A stretch of DNA of 36,433 nt from JARYLZ01 sp964388275 (GTDB lineage: Bacteria > Bacteroidota > Ignavibacteria > SZUA-365): the NCBI GenBank assembly GCA_964388275.1, contig CAYLZD010000039.1:1-36433 (forward strand), in the 5' to 3' direction. Made by a program: the position numbers and the translations under genes. The notes below the pieces were generated by a model. The model was not told the DNA's origin. It was given only the letters and a program-made list of their open reading frames with translations, and ran no database searches. Shown one piece after another: positions 15,892 to 25,298 of this stretch (position 1 is its first letter; every line of letters begins with the position of its first letter).

Positions 15892-17217
15892 CTACGCCGA
15901 TTGTCTTTTGTTCCTGAATTGCACCACGATGGGGGCGCCGGTGAAGCCGAACAGCCCGCGAATGGATCGCTCCACGAAGCGGCGGTAACTTTCGGGTATG
16001 TGTTTCGGTTCGTTCGCGAACAGCACGAAGACCGGCGGGGCTTCCCTGACCTGCGTCGCGTAGGAAATCTTCACTTCCCGGCCGGTCGGTGTGGCCGGCG
16101 GCGGGGTGCGCTGCAGCACTTCCAGCAGGCCGTCGTTCAGCTCCGATGTCGGCACCCGTTTCCTGCGCTCCTCGTAAACATCCACGGCGATGTCGAGAGC
16201 TTTGCGGACCCGCTGTTTGTTTGTCGCCGATATCGTGATGACCGGCACGAAATCATAAGTTTTGATTCTTTCCCGGATATCGCGTTCGACGCGTATCGCC
16301 GTGTTCGAATCCTTTTCTATCAAATCCCATTTATTGACCGCTATGACGGCGCCTTTCTTGTGCTCGAGGGCGCCGGACACGATGTCTATGTCCTGATGTG
16401 TCAAACCGCCGGACGCGTCGATGAGGCAGAGCGCGACGTCGCATTGCTCTACGCTCTTCAGGGTTCTTATCGTGGAAAAGAACTCGATGTTTTCCTTCAC
16501 CTTGCTTCTGCGGCGCAAACCGGCCGTGTCGACGATGACGATATTTCTCCCTTTGTAACGCATAGGAGTGTCGAGCGAGTCGCGCGTGGTGCCGGGCACG
16601 TCAGTGACGATGGACCGCTCCGTGCCGATAAGAGCGTTCACGAGCGAGGATTTGCCGACGTTGGGACGCCCGATGACGGCCAGCCTCATGCTGCCGGCCT
16701 CGTCATCGTTTTTGGCCGCCTCCGGGAAACCCTTGACCACAAGGTCGAGGAGATCGCCGCTGCTTCTGCCCGAAATCGCCGATACCGGAATCGGCTCTCC
16801 GAGTCCGAGCGCGTAGAATTGTCCGGTTTCGAGTTCCTGTCTTTCCCCGTCCACCTTGTTGACCGCGAGAAGCACCGTTCTTTTGCTGCGCCGGAGCATT
16901 TGCGCAAGCTCGTGATCCATCGGGTGCAGTCCTTCCTGCCCGTCCACCAGGAAAAGCACCACGGCGGCCTCCTCGACGGAGACGGCCACCTGTTCGCGAA
17001 TGGCCTTCTCGAAAACATCCGCCGAGTCCGGCACGTAGCCGCCGGTGTCTATGAGAATGAAGCCGCGGCCGGCCCACTCTGTTTCCGCATAATGCCTGTC
17101 GCGGGTGACGCCCGCCACGTCGTGAACGATTGCCCGCCGTGTGCCTATGATGCGGTTGAAAAGCGTGGACTTTCCTACGTTAGGTCTTCCTACTATCGCT
17201 ACGAGGGGTGTGGACAT
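15892..17217 (-). CDS. der: Ribosome-assembly GTPase Der (EngA)
   Basis: This 441-residue protein shows the Der hallmark of two consecutive GTPase domains. The first has GRPNVGKST near residue 11, DTGG and NKVDGE. The second has GRPNVGKSSLVN near residue 185, DTAGL and NKWD. A C-terminal KH-like domain follows, with the RRFVERSIRGLFGFTGAPI segment near the end. Der binds the 50S subunit and is needed for late large-subunit assembly. Length and motifs are normal and the ATG at 17217 gives the expected MSTPLVAIVGRPNVGK start. It sits 50 nt downstream of mnmG and 25 nt upstream of ftsH on the same strand. Confidence 0.96.
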   Translation of the reverse strand: MSTPLVAIVGRPNVGKSTLFNRIIGTRRAIVHDVAGVTRDRHYAETEWAGRGFILIDTGGYVPDSADVFEKAIREQVAVSVEEAAVVLFLVDGQEGLHPMDHELAQMLRRSKRTVLLAVNKVDGERQELETGQFYALGLGEPIPVSAISGRSSGDLLDLVVKGFPEAAKNDDEAGSMRLAVIGRPNVGKSSLVNALIGTERSIVTDVPGTTRDSLDTPMRYKGRNIVIVDTAGLRRRSKVKENIEFFSTIRTLKSVEQCDVALCLIDASGGLTHQDIDIVSGALEHKKGAVIAVNKWDLIEKDSNTAIRVERDIRERIKTYDFVPVITISATNKQRVRKALDIAVDVYEERRKRVPTSELNDGLLEVLQRTPPPATPTGREVKISYATQVREAPPVFVLFANEPKHIPESYRRFVERSIRGLFGFTGAPIVVQFRNKRQSA

Positions 17218-17267
17218 TGGTGGGCGCCGGTTTCACATGTGGAATATAGGAAAAATCCGCTCCGGTT

Positions 17268-19148
17268 TCAGCGCTTGAGATATACCATGAGGATGGAGAC
17301 GTCGGAACTGGTGACTCCCGGTATGCGCGCCGCCTCGCCGATGGATGATGGACGGAAACGCTCGAGTTTCATCCGGCCTTCCGTCGATACTGAATGTATG
17401 CGGCCATAATCGAGGCCTTCCGGTATGAGCATGTTCTCGGCTTCCTCGAATTTTCTTACGTCGTCACGTTGCCGGCTGATGTATCCGGCATATTTGGCCT
17501 CTATCTCCACCTGCCGCGCGATCAGGGGATCATCGGCGGCACGCCTGTATTCGTCGTCGTTTTCAAAGCATTCCAGCTTGAACAGATTCGCCGCCGACAC
17601 GCCGTCGCGTCGCAGTATTTTGCCTATGAATTCGTTCTGAGTCAATTGCGTCTCGCCCGCCGCCCGCAGCAGCGGATTCGCCGCGGCCGGGGACAAGGTT
17701 TCCCTGTCGATTCTTTTCAGGAGCGAGGAAATCACGCTCTCGCGTTCGAGCAGGCGTGTGAACAAATCATCGGGCACCAGTCCGAAACGGTGTCCGTAAG
17801 GCAGCAGCCGGCGGTCGGCATTGTCCTGCCTGAGCAGCAGGCGGTATTCGGCTCTCGACGTGAACATCCTGTACGGTTCGTCCACGCCCTTGTGCGCCAG
17901 ATCGTCGATGAGCACTCCAATGTACGCCTCCGAGCGGCGGAGGATGAACGGCGGCTCGCCTCGCAATTTCAACGCGGCGTTGATGCCCGCGACGATTCCC
18001 TGAGCCGCCGCTTCTTCATATCCCGAAGTGCCGTTGATCTGTCCGGCCAGGTACAATCCGCCGATGCGCTTGCTTTCCAGCGTCAACTTCAGTTGATGCG
18101 GCGGCACGTAATCGTATTCCACGGCGTAACCCGGGCGCGCAATTTCCACCCGCCGCAATCCTGGGACGGTGCGCAGGGCTTTCAGTTGCACGTCGGCAGG
18201 CAGGCTTGTCGCGAAACCGTTGACGTACAAGACATCTGCGTCTCTTCCTTCGGGTTCGAGAAACAGGTGATGGCTCGATTTATGCGCGAAGCGGACTATC
18301 TTGTCCTCTATACTCGGACAATAGCGCGGGCCGACTCCGGTTATCCGGCCGGTGAACATCGGGCTCCGATCGAAACCCTCGCGCATCGCCGCATGAGTTT
18401 CGGAGTTCGTGTGGGTCACCCAGCACGGCAATTGCTCGATGTCGGGAGCCGGGGATTGGAAGGAGAAGGGCTGCGGTTCCTCGTCGCCGGGCGCGGGAAG
18501 CGTCTCGTCGAAATCCACGCTGCCGGCCGATATCCGCGGCGGAGTTCCGGTTTTGAGCCGTCCGGTCGCGAAGCCGTGCGCGCGGAAGGTGCTGGTCAGG
18601 CCGGCCGCCGAAGCTTCGCCGTAACGGCCTCCGGCCGTGCGCTCGAGACCGGTGTACATGGCCGCGTCGAGGAAGGTGCCCGTGCAGAGAATGACGGCTT
18701 CGCAGGACAGCTCCCGCCCGTCTTCCAGGAGCGCTCCGCGAACCTTGCGGTTCTCGATGCGCAGATCGCGGACGATTCCCTCCATGATGGCCAGGCCCGG
18801 CATGGACTTTAGAAGTCGCTCCGCGAGAGCCGAGTACTGCTCGCGGTCGTTCTGCGAGCGGGGCGACCAGACTGCGGGGCCCTTGGACCGGTTCAGCATT
18901 TTGAATTGTATGGCCGAGGCGTCCGCCAGTTTCCCGATCTCCCCTCCGAGCGCGTCCACTTCTCGCACTAGATGTCCTTTCGCCGTTCCACCTATCGCCG
19001 GATTGCAGGACAAACGGCCGATGGCCGCAGCTTCCATGGTGACCAGAACGCATCTGCATCCCATGCGGGCGCAAGCCGATGCCGCCTCGATGCCGGCGTG
19101 ACCGCCGCCGACTATCACTACGTCGTATGTCGCGCCGATGGGAGCCAT
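17268..19148 (-). CDS. mnmG: tRNA uridine-5-carboxymethylaminomethyl modification enzyme MnmG (GidA)
   Basis: The N-terminal FAD-binding motif VVIVGGGHAGIEAA, the CNPAIGGTAKGHLVREVDALGG signature and the GYEEAAAQGIVAGINAA segment identify MnmG. With MnmE it installs the cmnm5 group on wobble U34 of several tRNAs. The chosen start, ATG 19148, puts the FAD motif at about residue 9, as in other MnmG proteins, and gives 626 residues, the family's usual length. An in-frame ATG at 19175 and a TTG at 19193 are alternatives. None has a clear ribosome binding site. It is the first gene of the mnmG-der-ftsH series. Confidence 0.95.
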   Translation of the reverse strand: MAPIGATYDVVIVGGGHAGIEAASACARMGCRCVLVTMEAAAIGRLSCNPAIGGTAKGHLVREVDALGGEIGKLADASAIQFKMLNRSKGPAVWSPRSQNDREQYSALAERLLKSMPGLAIMEGIVRDLRIENRKVRGALLEDGRELSCEAVILCTGTFLDAAMYTGLERTAGGRYGEASAAGLTSTFRAHGFATGRLKTGTPPRISAGSVDFDETLPAPGDEEPQPFSFQSPAPDIEQLPCWVTHTNSETHAAMREGFDRSPMFTGRITGVGPRYCPSIEDKIVRFAHKSSHHLFLEPEGRDADVLYVNGFATSLPADVQLKALRTVPGLRRVEIARPGYAVEYDYVPPHQLKLTLESKRIGGLYLAGQINGTSGYEEAAAQGIVAGINAALKLRGEPPFILRRSEAYIGVLIDDLAHKGVDEPYRMFTSRAEYRLLLRQDNADRRLLPYGHRFGLVPDDLFTRLLERESVISSLLKRIDRETLSPAAANPLLRAAGETQLTQNEFIGKILRRDGVSAANLFKLECFENDDEYRRAADDPLIARQVEIEAKYAGYISRQRDDVRKFEEAENMLIPEGLDYGRIHSVSTEGRMKLERFRPSSIGEAARIPGVTSSDVSILMVYLKR

Positions 19149-19210
19149 TCGCGGTTGTCGGGACTGAACCTTCATCCACAGATCCAACAACAATCCGTGC
19201 GCATTGCGCT

Positions 19211-19256
19211 CCCCGCGGCGACGTTCTGGCAGGTCATTAATTTCTGACCTGCGGGG
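19211..19256. repeat. Inverted repeat upstream of mnmG
   Basis: GCAGGTCA (19229-19236) and TGACCTGC (19245-19252) form a perfect 8-bp stem with an AT-rich 8-nt loop. An outer pairing, CCCCGC (19211-19216) with GCGGGG (19251-19256), competes with the end of the inner stem. It lies about 80 nt before the mnmG start on the minus strand. It could be a leader structure, an operator or a read-through terminator. No T-run follows on either strand. Confidence 0.5.
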
Positions 19257-19352
19257 AATCGCAACCTGCGTCCGTTCTCGACGTAGATCAATGTCGGCTT
19301 CAGGAAAGGGAGAAAATCAACCCCCCTCAAACAACACCCTCCTCAATCAGCG

Positions 19353-19388
19353 TGGCAGGAGTCCTCCAGGCGATTCCTGCCATTTTTA
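19353..19388 (+). terminator. Hairpin with T-run at the 3' end of the beta-CASP gene
   Basis: TGGCAGGA (19353-19360) pairs with TCCTGCCA (19375-19382) over a 14-nt loop and is followed by TTTTT on the + strand. The polarity fits rightward transcription, although both adjacent genes read leftward. It overlaps the end of the beta-CASP gene (TAA at 19388-19386). It may block antisense transcription into that gene or mark its 3' end. Confidence 0.45.
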
Positions 19389-20786
19389 TATCGTGAAAGT
19401 CCGGCCGGGTTCCGGAACAAGGACTTCGGACAAGCCCAGTTCCTCGCTCATTCCGACGCGCAGCTTCTCCAATTGATCGGGGTCGCCGTGCACCAGAAAA
19501 GTGTTCTTCAGTCTCTTGCCGTCGAATTGGGCGTGATGCGCCAGGATTTCGGCGCGGTCCGCATGTGCGCTGAGGCTGTTGATCACCTGTATCTCCGCTT
19601 TTACCTGGTATTCATCCCCGAAGATGTTCACTTTCTCGTGTTTCTCCACGAGCCGCCGTCCGAGCGTGTGTTCCGCGTTGTATCCGGTTATGAGAACGGT
19701 ATTGCGCGGATTCTCGATCGAATTGGCGAGGTGGTGCAGTATGCGTCCGGCTTCGCACATGCCCGAGGCCGAGATGATCACCATCGGTTCCTTTGCATCG
19801 TTGAGTTCCATCGATTCGCTGACCGACGTGGTATAATGCAGCCTGTCGAAACCGAACGGATCCTTGCGGGTGAGGAGGTCGTTCCGCACGTCCGGATCCA
19901 TGCACTCGGGATGTATGCGGAATATTTCCGTCGCGTTGGTGCTGAGCGGGCTGTCGACGTAAACCGGTATGTCGGGCAGCCGCTCCTGCCGCTGCAGTTG
20001 ATGCAGGTCGTATACGAGTTCCTGCGTGCGGCCGACCGAAAACGCCGGCACGATAACTTTGCCGCCGCGAGCCACGGTGCGCTTCAGCACGTCCTCGAGC
20101 CGGTCCAACGCGGTCGCATCGTCCGGGTGATACCGCCCGCCGTACGTGCTCTCGCTGATAAGCACGTCCACGTCCCCAACTTTGTCCGGGTCGCGCAGGA
20201 TCGGGCGGTTCGGACGGCCGAGATCGCCGGTGAAACACAACCGGGCCGAGGATCCGTTGAGCTTGATGTCCAACACGACCTGCGACGAGCCGAGTATGTG
20301 TCCGGCGTCGTAAAAGGTGACATCGACCGCCTTGGTCAGGAATACGCGGCGCTTGTATCCGATGGTGACGAAGGCTTCCATCGCCTCGAGCACGTCTTCG
20401 GGACCGTAAATCGCTTCGACGGGCGGCAGTCCTTTTTTAGCGTGCTTTTTATTGACGAATTCGACGTCCTTTTCTTGGATATGCGCGCTGTCCAGCAGCA
20501 TTATGTTCGCGAGATCACGCGTGGCGTGCGTAGAGACAACCGTTCCCTTGAAGCCGTTGCGGACCAGCATAGGGATTTTGCCGCTGTGGTCGATATGCGC
20601 ATGCGAGAGCACAACGGCGTCTATTTCGGCCGGATCGAAGGGAAAACCGCTGTTGAGTTCGCGCGATTCTTCCCGCTTGCCCTGAAAAAGCCCGCAGTCC
20701 AGTAAAATCCGCGATCCGTCAACATTAAGAAGGTGACAGGAGCCGGTGACTGATTGCGCCGCTCCGTGAAAGGTGATGTCGAACAT
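19386..20786 (-). CDS. Beta-CASP metallo-beta-lactamase ribonuclease-like protein (CPSF/Ysh1-type)
   Basis: This 466-residue protein has the MBL motifs HAHIDH and TGDLG and the opening FHGAAQSVTGSCHLL, followed by beta-CASP motifs: IVPAFSVGRTQELVYDL, ISASGMCEAGRILHHL, and INSLSAHADR near the C-terminus. These define the CPSF73-like branch of RNA-processing MBL nucleases. It probably cleaves or trims RNA in the cytoplasm, with substrate unknown. The frame extends upstream to 20963 but would overlap the preceding gene. ATG 20786 starts exactly at the conserved family N-terminus (MFDITFHGAA), so it was chosen despite a weak ribosome binding site. It lies 134 nt after the SorC-type gene and upstream of mnmG on the same strand. 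Confidence 0.9.
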   Translation of the reverse strand: MFDITFHGAAQSVTGSCHLLNVDGSRILLDCGLFQGKREESRELNSGFPFDPAEIDAVVLSHAHIDHSGKIPMLVRNGFKGTVVSTHATRDLANIMLLDSAHIQEKDVEFVNKKHAKKGLPPVEAIYGPEDVLEAMEAFVTIGYKRRVFLTKAVDVTFYDAGHILGSSQVVLDIKLNGSSARLCFTGDLGRPNRPILRDPDKVGDVDVLISESTYGGRYHPDDATALDRLEDVLKRTVARGGKVIVPAFSVGRTQELVYDLHQLQRQERLPDIPVYVDSPLSTNATEIFRIHPECMDPDVRNDLLTRKDPFGFDRLHYTTSVSESMELNDAKEPMVIISASGMCEAGRILHHLANSIENPRNTVLITGYNAEHTLGRRLVEKHEKVNIFGDEYQVKAEIQVINSLSAHADRAEILAHHAQFDGKRLKNTFLVHGDPDQLEKLRVGMSEELGLSEVLVPEPGRTFTI

Positions 20787-20920
20787 GATGTGCGATAGTC
20801 GGTTGTTTGATTCGTGTGTCCGGAAAATACGAAAATGCCGGCCGACTGCACACTGCTTCGCCCGACAGCCTGCTTCCGGGCGCGATCGGACGGCGCTTTC
20901 GACGACCGGGCTGTCACGCT

Positions 20921-22321
20921 TCACGCTCGGATGGGTATGAGACTTCTGGATCCCTTCGACCACTTGTCGATCCGGCCGAGAATGGCGGCGCCATGCGCCT
21001 GTACAAGATTGTCGAGGCGCTCCGCTCCCAGAAGATTCAACAGCGCGAGGGCGCAGTGTGAATCTATGAACAATCGGGAGATGGGCCTCTTGGTTTGCGA
21101 CAGCAGTGCGTGCAGAATCTTCGCCTTGCGGGCGCCCGCGGCGATTCCCACCACGCCCGCGCCCGTATGCGGTTTCTCGGCATGGAATCTGGCGACGGCC
21201 GTGAAATCGCTCGGTCTGGTGGCGATCAGGCGTTTGTTGATGCTTTGCAGGAACTTGCCGAGCTCGCCGTCGGAATCTACATCGTTCGGCCTGGTTATGA
21301 AATGGCCGCCCAGATCGCCTACGATCCGTCCCTCCTTCGCATAGGATATCAGGGTTTTGAATTCTTCAGCAGTCAGCCATGTGGACAGGAACATCTGGAG
21401 GACCGTGTAATTGTCCACCGAACCGAAACCGGTGATGAGGGTGTCCATTTTGGATATCAGCGAGTCCGTATGCCGCGTTTCCCCGGATAAGGGCGCATCG
21501 GTGCTCCGCGCCTCCGCGTCGCCGTTCATGCGGCCAAAGATCGGGACGTATGATTCATGGCTGGTTAGAAAATGGCGGATGTTGTGGAAGGATTTGTCGT
21601 CCGCGGTGAACGCGTGCGGTATGAATACCGGAATGTTGAGCAGTTCCGCCTTCGCTCTGGGACCGATTCTGTTGGCCAGTTGTATGACCAGCTCGTTGCA
21701 GACGATAGCCCTTTCCTTGTTTATCATTTCGTTTTCCGTCTGCGTCGGGTGGAAGCGCAGGTCTCCGAAAAGGCTGACGACGGTGACTTCGTCCGGGACT
21801 CTGCCCGCCGGCGGAGCTACGGCGTCCACCGTGAACATGACGGATGCGCCGTAGTTGACGCCGACCACGTGCTTCTCTCCGTCCGCGAGAGCCGCCGATA
21901 CTATGCGGGCCGCGCTGCGTCCGAGCGTTTTGAGCGATTGCGTTTCCGCGGCCAGGTATTTGAGGTATTCGTCCTTGTCCTCGAGCGGATCCAGCGTGTA
22001 GTGCTGGAACATCTCCGGCGGGGAATGAGTGATATGGATTGGAATTCCGCGGATGTTCAGCGTGTCGGAGAGGGCGTCGGACAGCGCGTTTATGAGGGTG
22101 TGATTATACAGGAATTCCCGGTTTTCCTCGTCCATGTTTTTGACGGTCAGAACGGGGTCGTACCGGAAAATCCCGTCGTGCAGGGCCGTCTCCAGCATTT
22201 CCCTCACCCTTTCCTCGTCGAGGCCGCTCATGATCGTGGAAATGTCGTGGATCGACATGCCCTGGCAGTAAAGTCCAGCTGCTTTGATCCTGTCATGCTG
22301 TTCGGATGTTTCGGGCGCCAT
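20921..22321 (-). CDS. SorC-family sugar-phosphate-responsive transcriptional regulator-like protein
   Basis: This 466-residue protein has an N-terminal helix-turn-helix-like segment (residues about 10-50, GLYCQGMSIHDISTIMSGLDEERVREML). A SorC-type effector domain follows, recognisable by GVNYGASVMF, VVSLFGDLRF, TGFGSVDNY, VGDLGGHFI and GVVGIAAGARKAKILHALL...RLFIDSHCALALL. Such regulators bind a phosphorylated sugar and control nearby catabolic genes. It is longer than typical SorC proteins (about 320 aa), with extra sequence after the HTH and in mid-domain. AAAGGAGG precedes the ATG and overlaps the stop of the upstream fusion gene, leaving 11 nt between them: one operon. It is a plausible regulator of the divergent intergenic region at 25183-25624. 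Confidence 0.78.
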   Translation of the reverse strand: MAPETSEQHDRIKAAGLYCQGMSIHDISTIMSGLDEERVREMLETALHDGIFRYDPVLTVKNMDEENREFLYNHTLINALSDALSDTLNIRGIPIHITHSPPEMFQHYTLDPLEDKDEYLKYLAAETQSLKTLGRSAARIVSAALADGEKHVVGVNYGASVMFTVDAVAPPAGRVPDEVTVVSLFGDLRFHPTQTENEMINKERAIVCNELVIQLANRIGPRAKAELLNIPVFIPHAFTADDKSFHNIRHFLTSHESYVPIFGRMNGDAEARSTDAPLSGETRHTDSLISKMDTLITGFGSVDNYTVLQMFLSTWLTAEEFKTLISYAKEGRIVGDLGGHFITRPNDVDSDGELGKFLQSINKRLIATRPSDFTAVARFHAEKPHTGAGVVGIAAGARKAKILHALLSQTKRPISRLFIDSHCALALLNLLGAERLDNLVQAHGAAILGRIDKWSKGSRSLIPIRA

Positions 22322-22332
22322 AACCGCCTCCT

Positions 22333-25182
22333 TTATGGGATTGTGATCAGTACTTTATGCGATCTGGTCACCAGTCCGCCGTCGTCGGGATCATGCATTC
22401 CATCAGGATTCAGAAAGGTTTCCACCGCTTTCCTATGATCGTTCAGGAGCATCGGTTCGTCCCGGCCTCGCAGATGCACGACGGAGGAATCGAGGCCGCA
22501 TATGCGGACGTTCTGTGTCTTCTCGTAATGTTCCCTGTAGTGCCGCTGCAGTTCGCAGGCGGACCGCGTGACGTCGTGGATATTGTACCCGCTGCTGCCG
22601 ATGATGGTATGGCTCGGACTTGTGGAAAGCATCCTCGTTCGCACTTCCTCAGTACGGTGAATATTATGCAGTTCCATGGCTTCGATATTGCTGCGCTGAT
22701 CCGGGCCGTAGAGATCGTCGACATCTATGCCCGAGCAAGCCACCACGGTTCCGCCGTTTGCAATGGTGTTTATGGACTGTCTGTATGCATCCAGAGTGTT
22801 GGCGGCGACTATGCTTATGCGGCTTCTCGTGTTTTCGGGCATGGCCGCTTCCGCCCGGGAAGCTATTCCCATCATCTGCGCGTATTCGCGCCGCCATTCG
22901 CTGGGATCTATCATGAGCACCGGCATGCCCGGCCAGAACCTGCGCAGCGCTATCGCGTACAGGCAGCCCATGGAGCCGGCGCCGAATACCGTGACAGGGT
23001 GCTCGGTGACACCTGCGGGTATTGCATGATTTCCCCTTGGGCTTATCCTGTCCTTGACGCGGATCAGCGTGTGCAGGACGCAAGCCAGGGGTTCCACCAG
23101 AGGAAGGCCGTCGTCGGGAAAGTCGTCGTCGACGGGGACCGTCTGCGAGGGCGGAAGGGCGAGCATGCGCGCGAAACCGCCGTCGAACTCCATCCCCATG
23201 TGCAGCATGTGTTCACAAAGATTGCCGGCTGAAGATCTGCAGAAGCGGCACTCGTTGCAAGGCCGATGCGGGATCAGCACCACCTTTTGTCCCGGGTGCA
23301 GTTCATGCCGTTTCCCAGGATCTACCACATAGCCGCCTCCTTCATGGCCGAGTATGATCTCGGGATCGGGCTTGCCTTCGCGCTTTCTGCGAAGAAAACG
23401 CCGGTCCGCCTGCGATATGCTGCACTTGGTGATCCTGACCAGCACATCGTTGTCGATGAGCTTATCGCCCGCATTGTTATCCGGTTGTTCATTGCAGCCT
23501 GTTTGAAGACGAAGCAGGTCCTTTTTCCAGAGATCTTGCGCCGCCGCGGCATTCTGAATGGCGCGGTTTTCGTCGACATGCGGTATGAATCCGTTTTCGG
23601 CGGTCGCGGGATACACCGCCAGGCCGGCTCTCGGAAGCCCGAGTGTCATGCGCAGGTCGCGTTCGAGCGGCAGAGCGTCTTCCACGCGCAAGGTGGCGCG
23701 CCGGAAAGCGCTGTCCCGGGCCACGGTGTCGATAGCTCCGAGATGCGCGCTGTCGGGGAGCAGCACTCCCGACAACAGCTCGAGACCTCCGATCCGCTGC
23801 CCGATCTCCGGCGCCGTCTCATCGTTGCGGGGTATCAGCACGAAGCAGGGCCGCGGACCTTCCGGATCTACCGCTTCATCCGGATTCTCGGCCGTGTATG
23901 CGATGAGATTATACGGCTTCCTGAGCCGGTTCAGCCGTTCGTGAATTTTGAAAAGAGTATCGGCGAGTTTCTCGTCTCTTGGATTCACCAGCGTCAACGC
24001 GTAGAACGGCGCCCCGGAAATGCGGCATAGATCGGTGTTCTGTTCGGTATCGCATGCGATTTCCCATGGCGAGCTTGTCCAGACAGGCAGCGGGATATGC
24101 TTCTGCATCACACAGTTCCACTTCAGATGTTCTATCGAACGCCCGGATCCGGGCAGCGGGTTCAGGTATACCGCGAGGCGGGCCGTGAGCATCTCTTCGT
24201 CGAAAATCAACTCGGGAAATCCGCCGATTTTTTCCATCTCCAGTCCGTTCAAACCGGATTTGACCAGCCGGCCTATCAGCCGGATGTCGACGGCGTTCAA
24301 ATCGAGCCGATGCGGCGCCGACGCCTTGTCGGTCTGTTTCATCCGGGCCGAAACAACAGTCAGTTGACGTCTGACTATCGGATTTTCCTTCCAAATCAAC
24401 AGATACTCTTCATTCTCGTAGCGCAACAGGAGCCGCTCTCCGTCGGGATTTGACTCACCGCGCAACAGGGAACAGTAATCGCAGGTTCCTGTATGGAACG
24501 CGTTCTGGTTTGCACTCCGCGCCTTGTTCTCTACATAAAAAGACCCCCATTCTGAGTAACGGGAAAATGGGCTTCTGTACGGATGGCTTGTTCCGACAAA
24601 TCCGTAATCCGCCGTGAACGATGGAGTGGCGCCGTTTTCAAGCAGGCCTTGAGTGTAAGAATTCGGGTGCTTCGAGGGAAAATCCGGGCGTTCCGCATCG
24701 CCGTCCTCCGGGGAAGTGCTTCCGTTGGCCGTATGATCTCCTCCCGGAGGCGCGCCGGCGGCTGCCTGCGCTTTTAACCACCTGAAGTTCCATGCTTTCA
24801 CGACCATCACTATCATGATCGGATTCGGGAACTCCGCCGCATGCTCGAGCTGCGTCCGTATGGCGTTCCTCAGCGTTGCGGGTACGCGATTCGGATCGTC
24901 GTACTGAGCGTGGTTGGAATCCCGGAGGTGCAGGAAGCGAAGGTGGAAATTGTTCCAGATCGAATGCTTGCTTCGGGCCGCTGTGAAGGCGAAAAAGTCG
25001 AACCTTCCTTTCAGCGTTTCAGCCGGGGGTATACAGACGCAGTATGTGGCATCGCCGCCGCTCAGCCGTATCGTGTGGAGCGCCTCTTTGGCGTTTGGGC
25101 TGTCATTTTCCTCCAGAGGCAACTCAACGATTGAAAAAACCAGTTCATCCTTCGACAATGTACACTTGACAGCTTCAACCAT
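22333..25182 (-). CDS. Fusion of a GalT/HIT-like domain with a zinc-dependent medium-chain dehydrogenase
   Basis: Of 949 residues, about 230-500 resemble the GalT/HIT nucleotidyltransferase superfamily: CDYC (234-237), a NENP-like ENPIV segment and GRSIEHLKWN near 348-356, where family members usually carry HxHxQ. Residues about 570-949 form a medium-chain dehydrogenase: Cys587 and GHE (612-614) for catalytic zinc, the C-x2-C-x2-C-x7-C structural-zinc motif at 642, 645, 648 and 656, Glu697, and Rossmann GAGSMG (734-739). Residues 1-230 are unrecognised. The dehydrogenase side appears intact and probably oxidises a sugar or polyol. The GalT side looks catalytically altered. GAGGAGG and ATG 25182 were chosen over an upstream ATG at 25260. 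It is co-transcribed with the SorC-like gene. Confidence 0.75.
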   Translation of the reverse strand: MVEAVKCTLSKDELVFSIVELPLEENDSPNAKEALHTIRLSGGDATYCVCIPPAETLKGRFDFFAFTAARSKHSIWNNFHLRFLHLRDSNHAQYDDPNRVPATLRNAIRTQLEHAAEFPNPIMIVMVVKAWNFRWLKAQAAAGAPPGGDHTANGSTSPEDGDAERPDFPSKHPNSYTQGLLENGATPSFTADYGFVGTSHPYRSPFSRYSEWGSFYVENKARSANQNAFHTGTCDYCSLLRGESNPDGERLLLRYENEEYLLIWKENPIVRRQLTVVSARMKQTDKASAPHRLDLNAVDIRLIGRLVKSGLNGLEMEKIGGFPELIFDEEMLTARLAVYLNPLPGSGRSIEHLKWNCVMQKHIPLPVWTSSPWEIACDTEQNTDLCRISGAPFYALTLVNPRDEKLADTLFKIHERLNRLRKPYNLIAYTAENPDEAVDPEGPRPCFVLIPRNDETAPEIGQRIGGLELLSGVLLPDSAHLGAIDTVARDSAFRRATLRVEDALPLERDLRMTLGLPRAGLAVYPATAENGFIPHVDENRAIQNAAAAQDLWKKDLLRLQTGCNEQPDNNAGDKLIDNDVLVRITKCSISQADRRFLRRKREGKPDPEIILGHEGGGYVVDPGKRHELHPGQKVVLIPHRPCNECRFCRSSAGNLCEHMLHMGMEFDGGFARMLALPPSQTVPVDDDFPDDGLPLVEPLACVLHTLIRVKDRISPRGNHAIPAGVTEHPVTVFGAGSMGCLYAIALRRFWPGMPVLMIDPSEWRREYAQMMGIASRAEAAMPENTRSRISIVAANTLDAYRQSINTIANGGTVVACSGIDVDDLYGPDQRSNIEAMELHNIHRTEEVRTRMLSTSPSHTIIGSSGYNIHDVTRSACELQRHYREHYEKTQNVRICGLDSSVVHLRGRDEPMLLNDHRKAVETFLNPDGMHDPDDGGLVTRSHKVLITIP

Positions 25183-25298
25183 AGCCAGTCCTCCTCGATG
25201 TGCGCCGTTCAAGCTCAACATATGAAGATGCTTGAACAATCGCAATATGTTATTCCTCAAATTGGGGGATTTAATTGCTCAATACTCGTAGTGGTCTA

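Noticed and set aside
20787..20963. Upstream extension of the beta-CASP gene
   Set aside because: It would overlap the end of the SorC-type gene, and the added residues do not resemble the family N-terminus, which begins at the ATG 20786.
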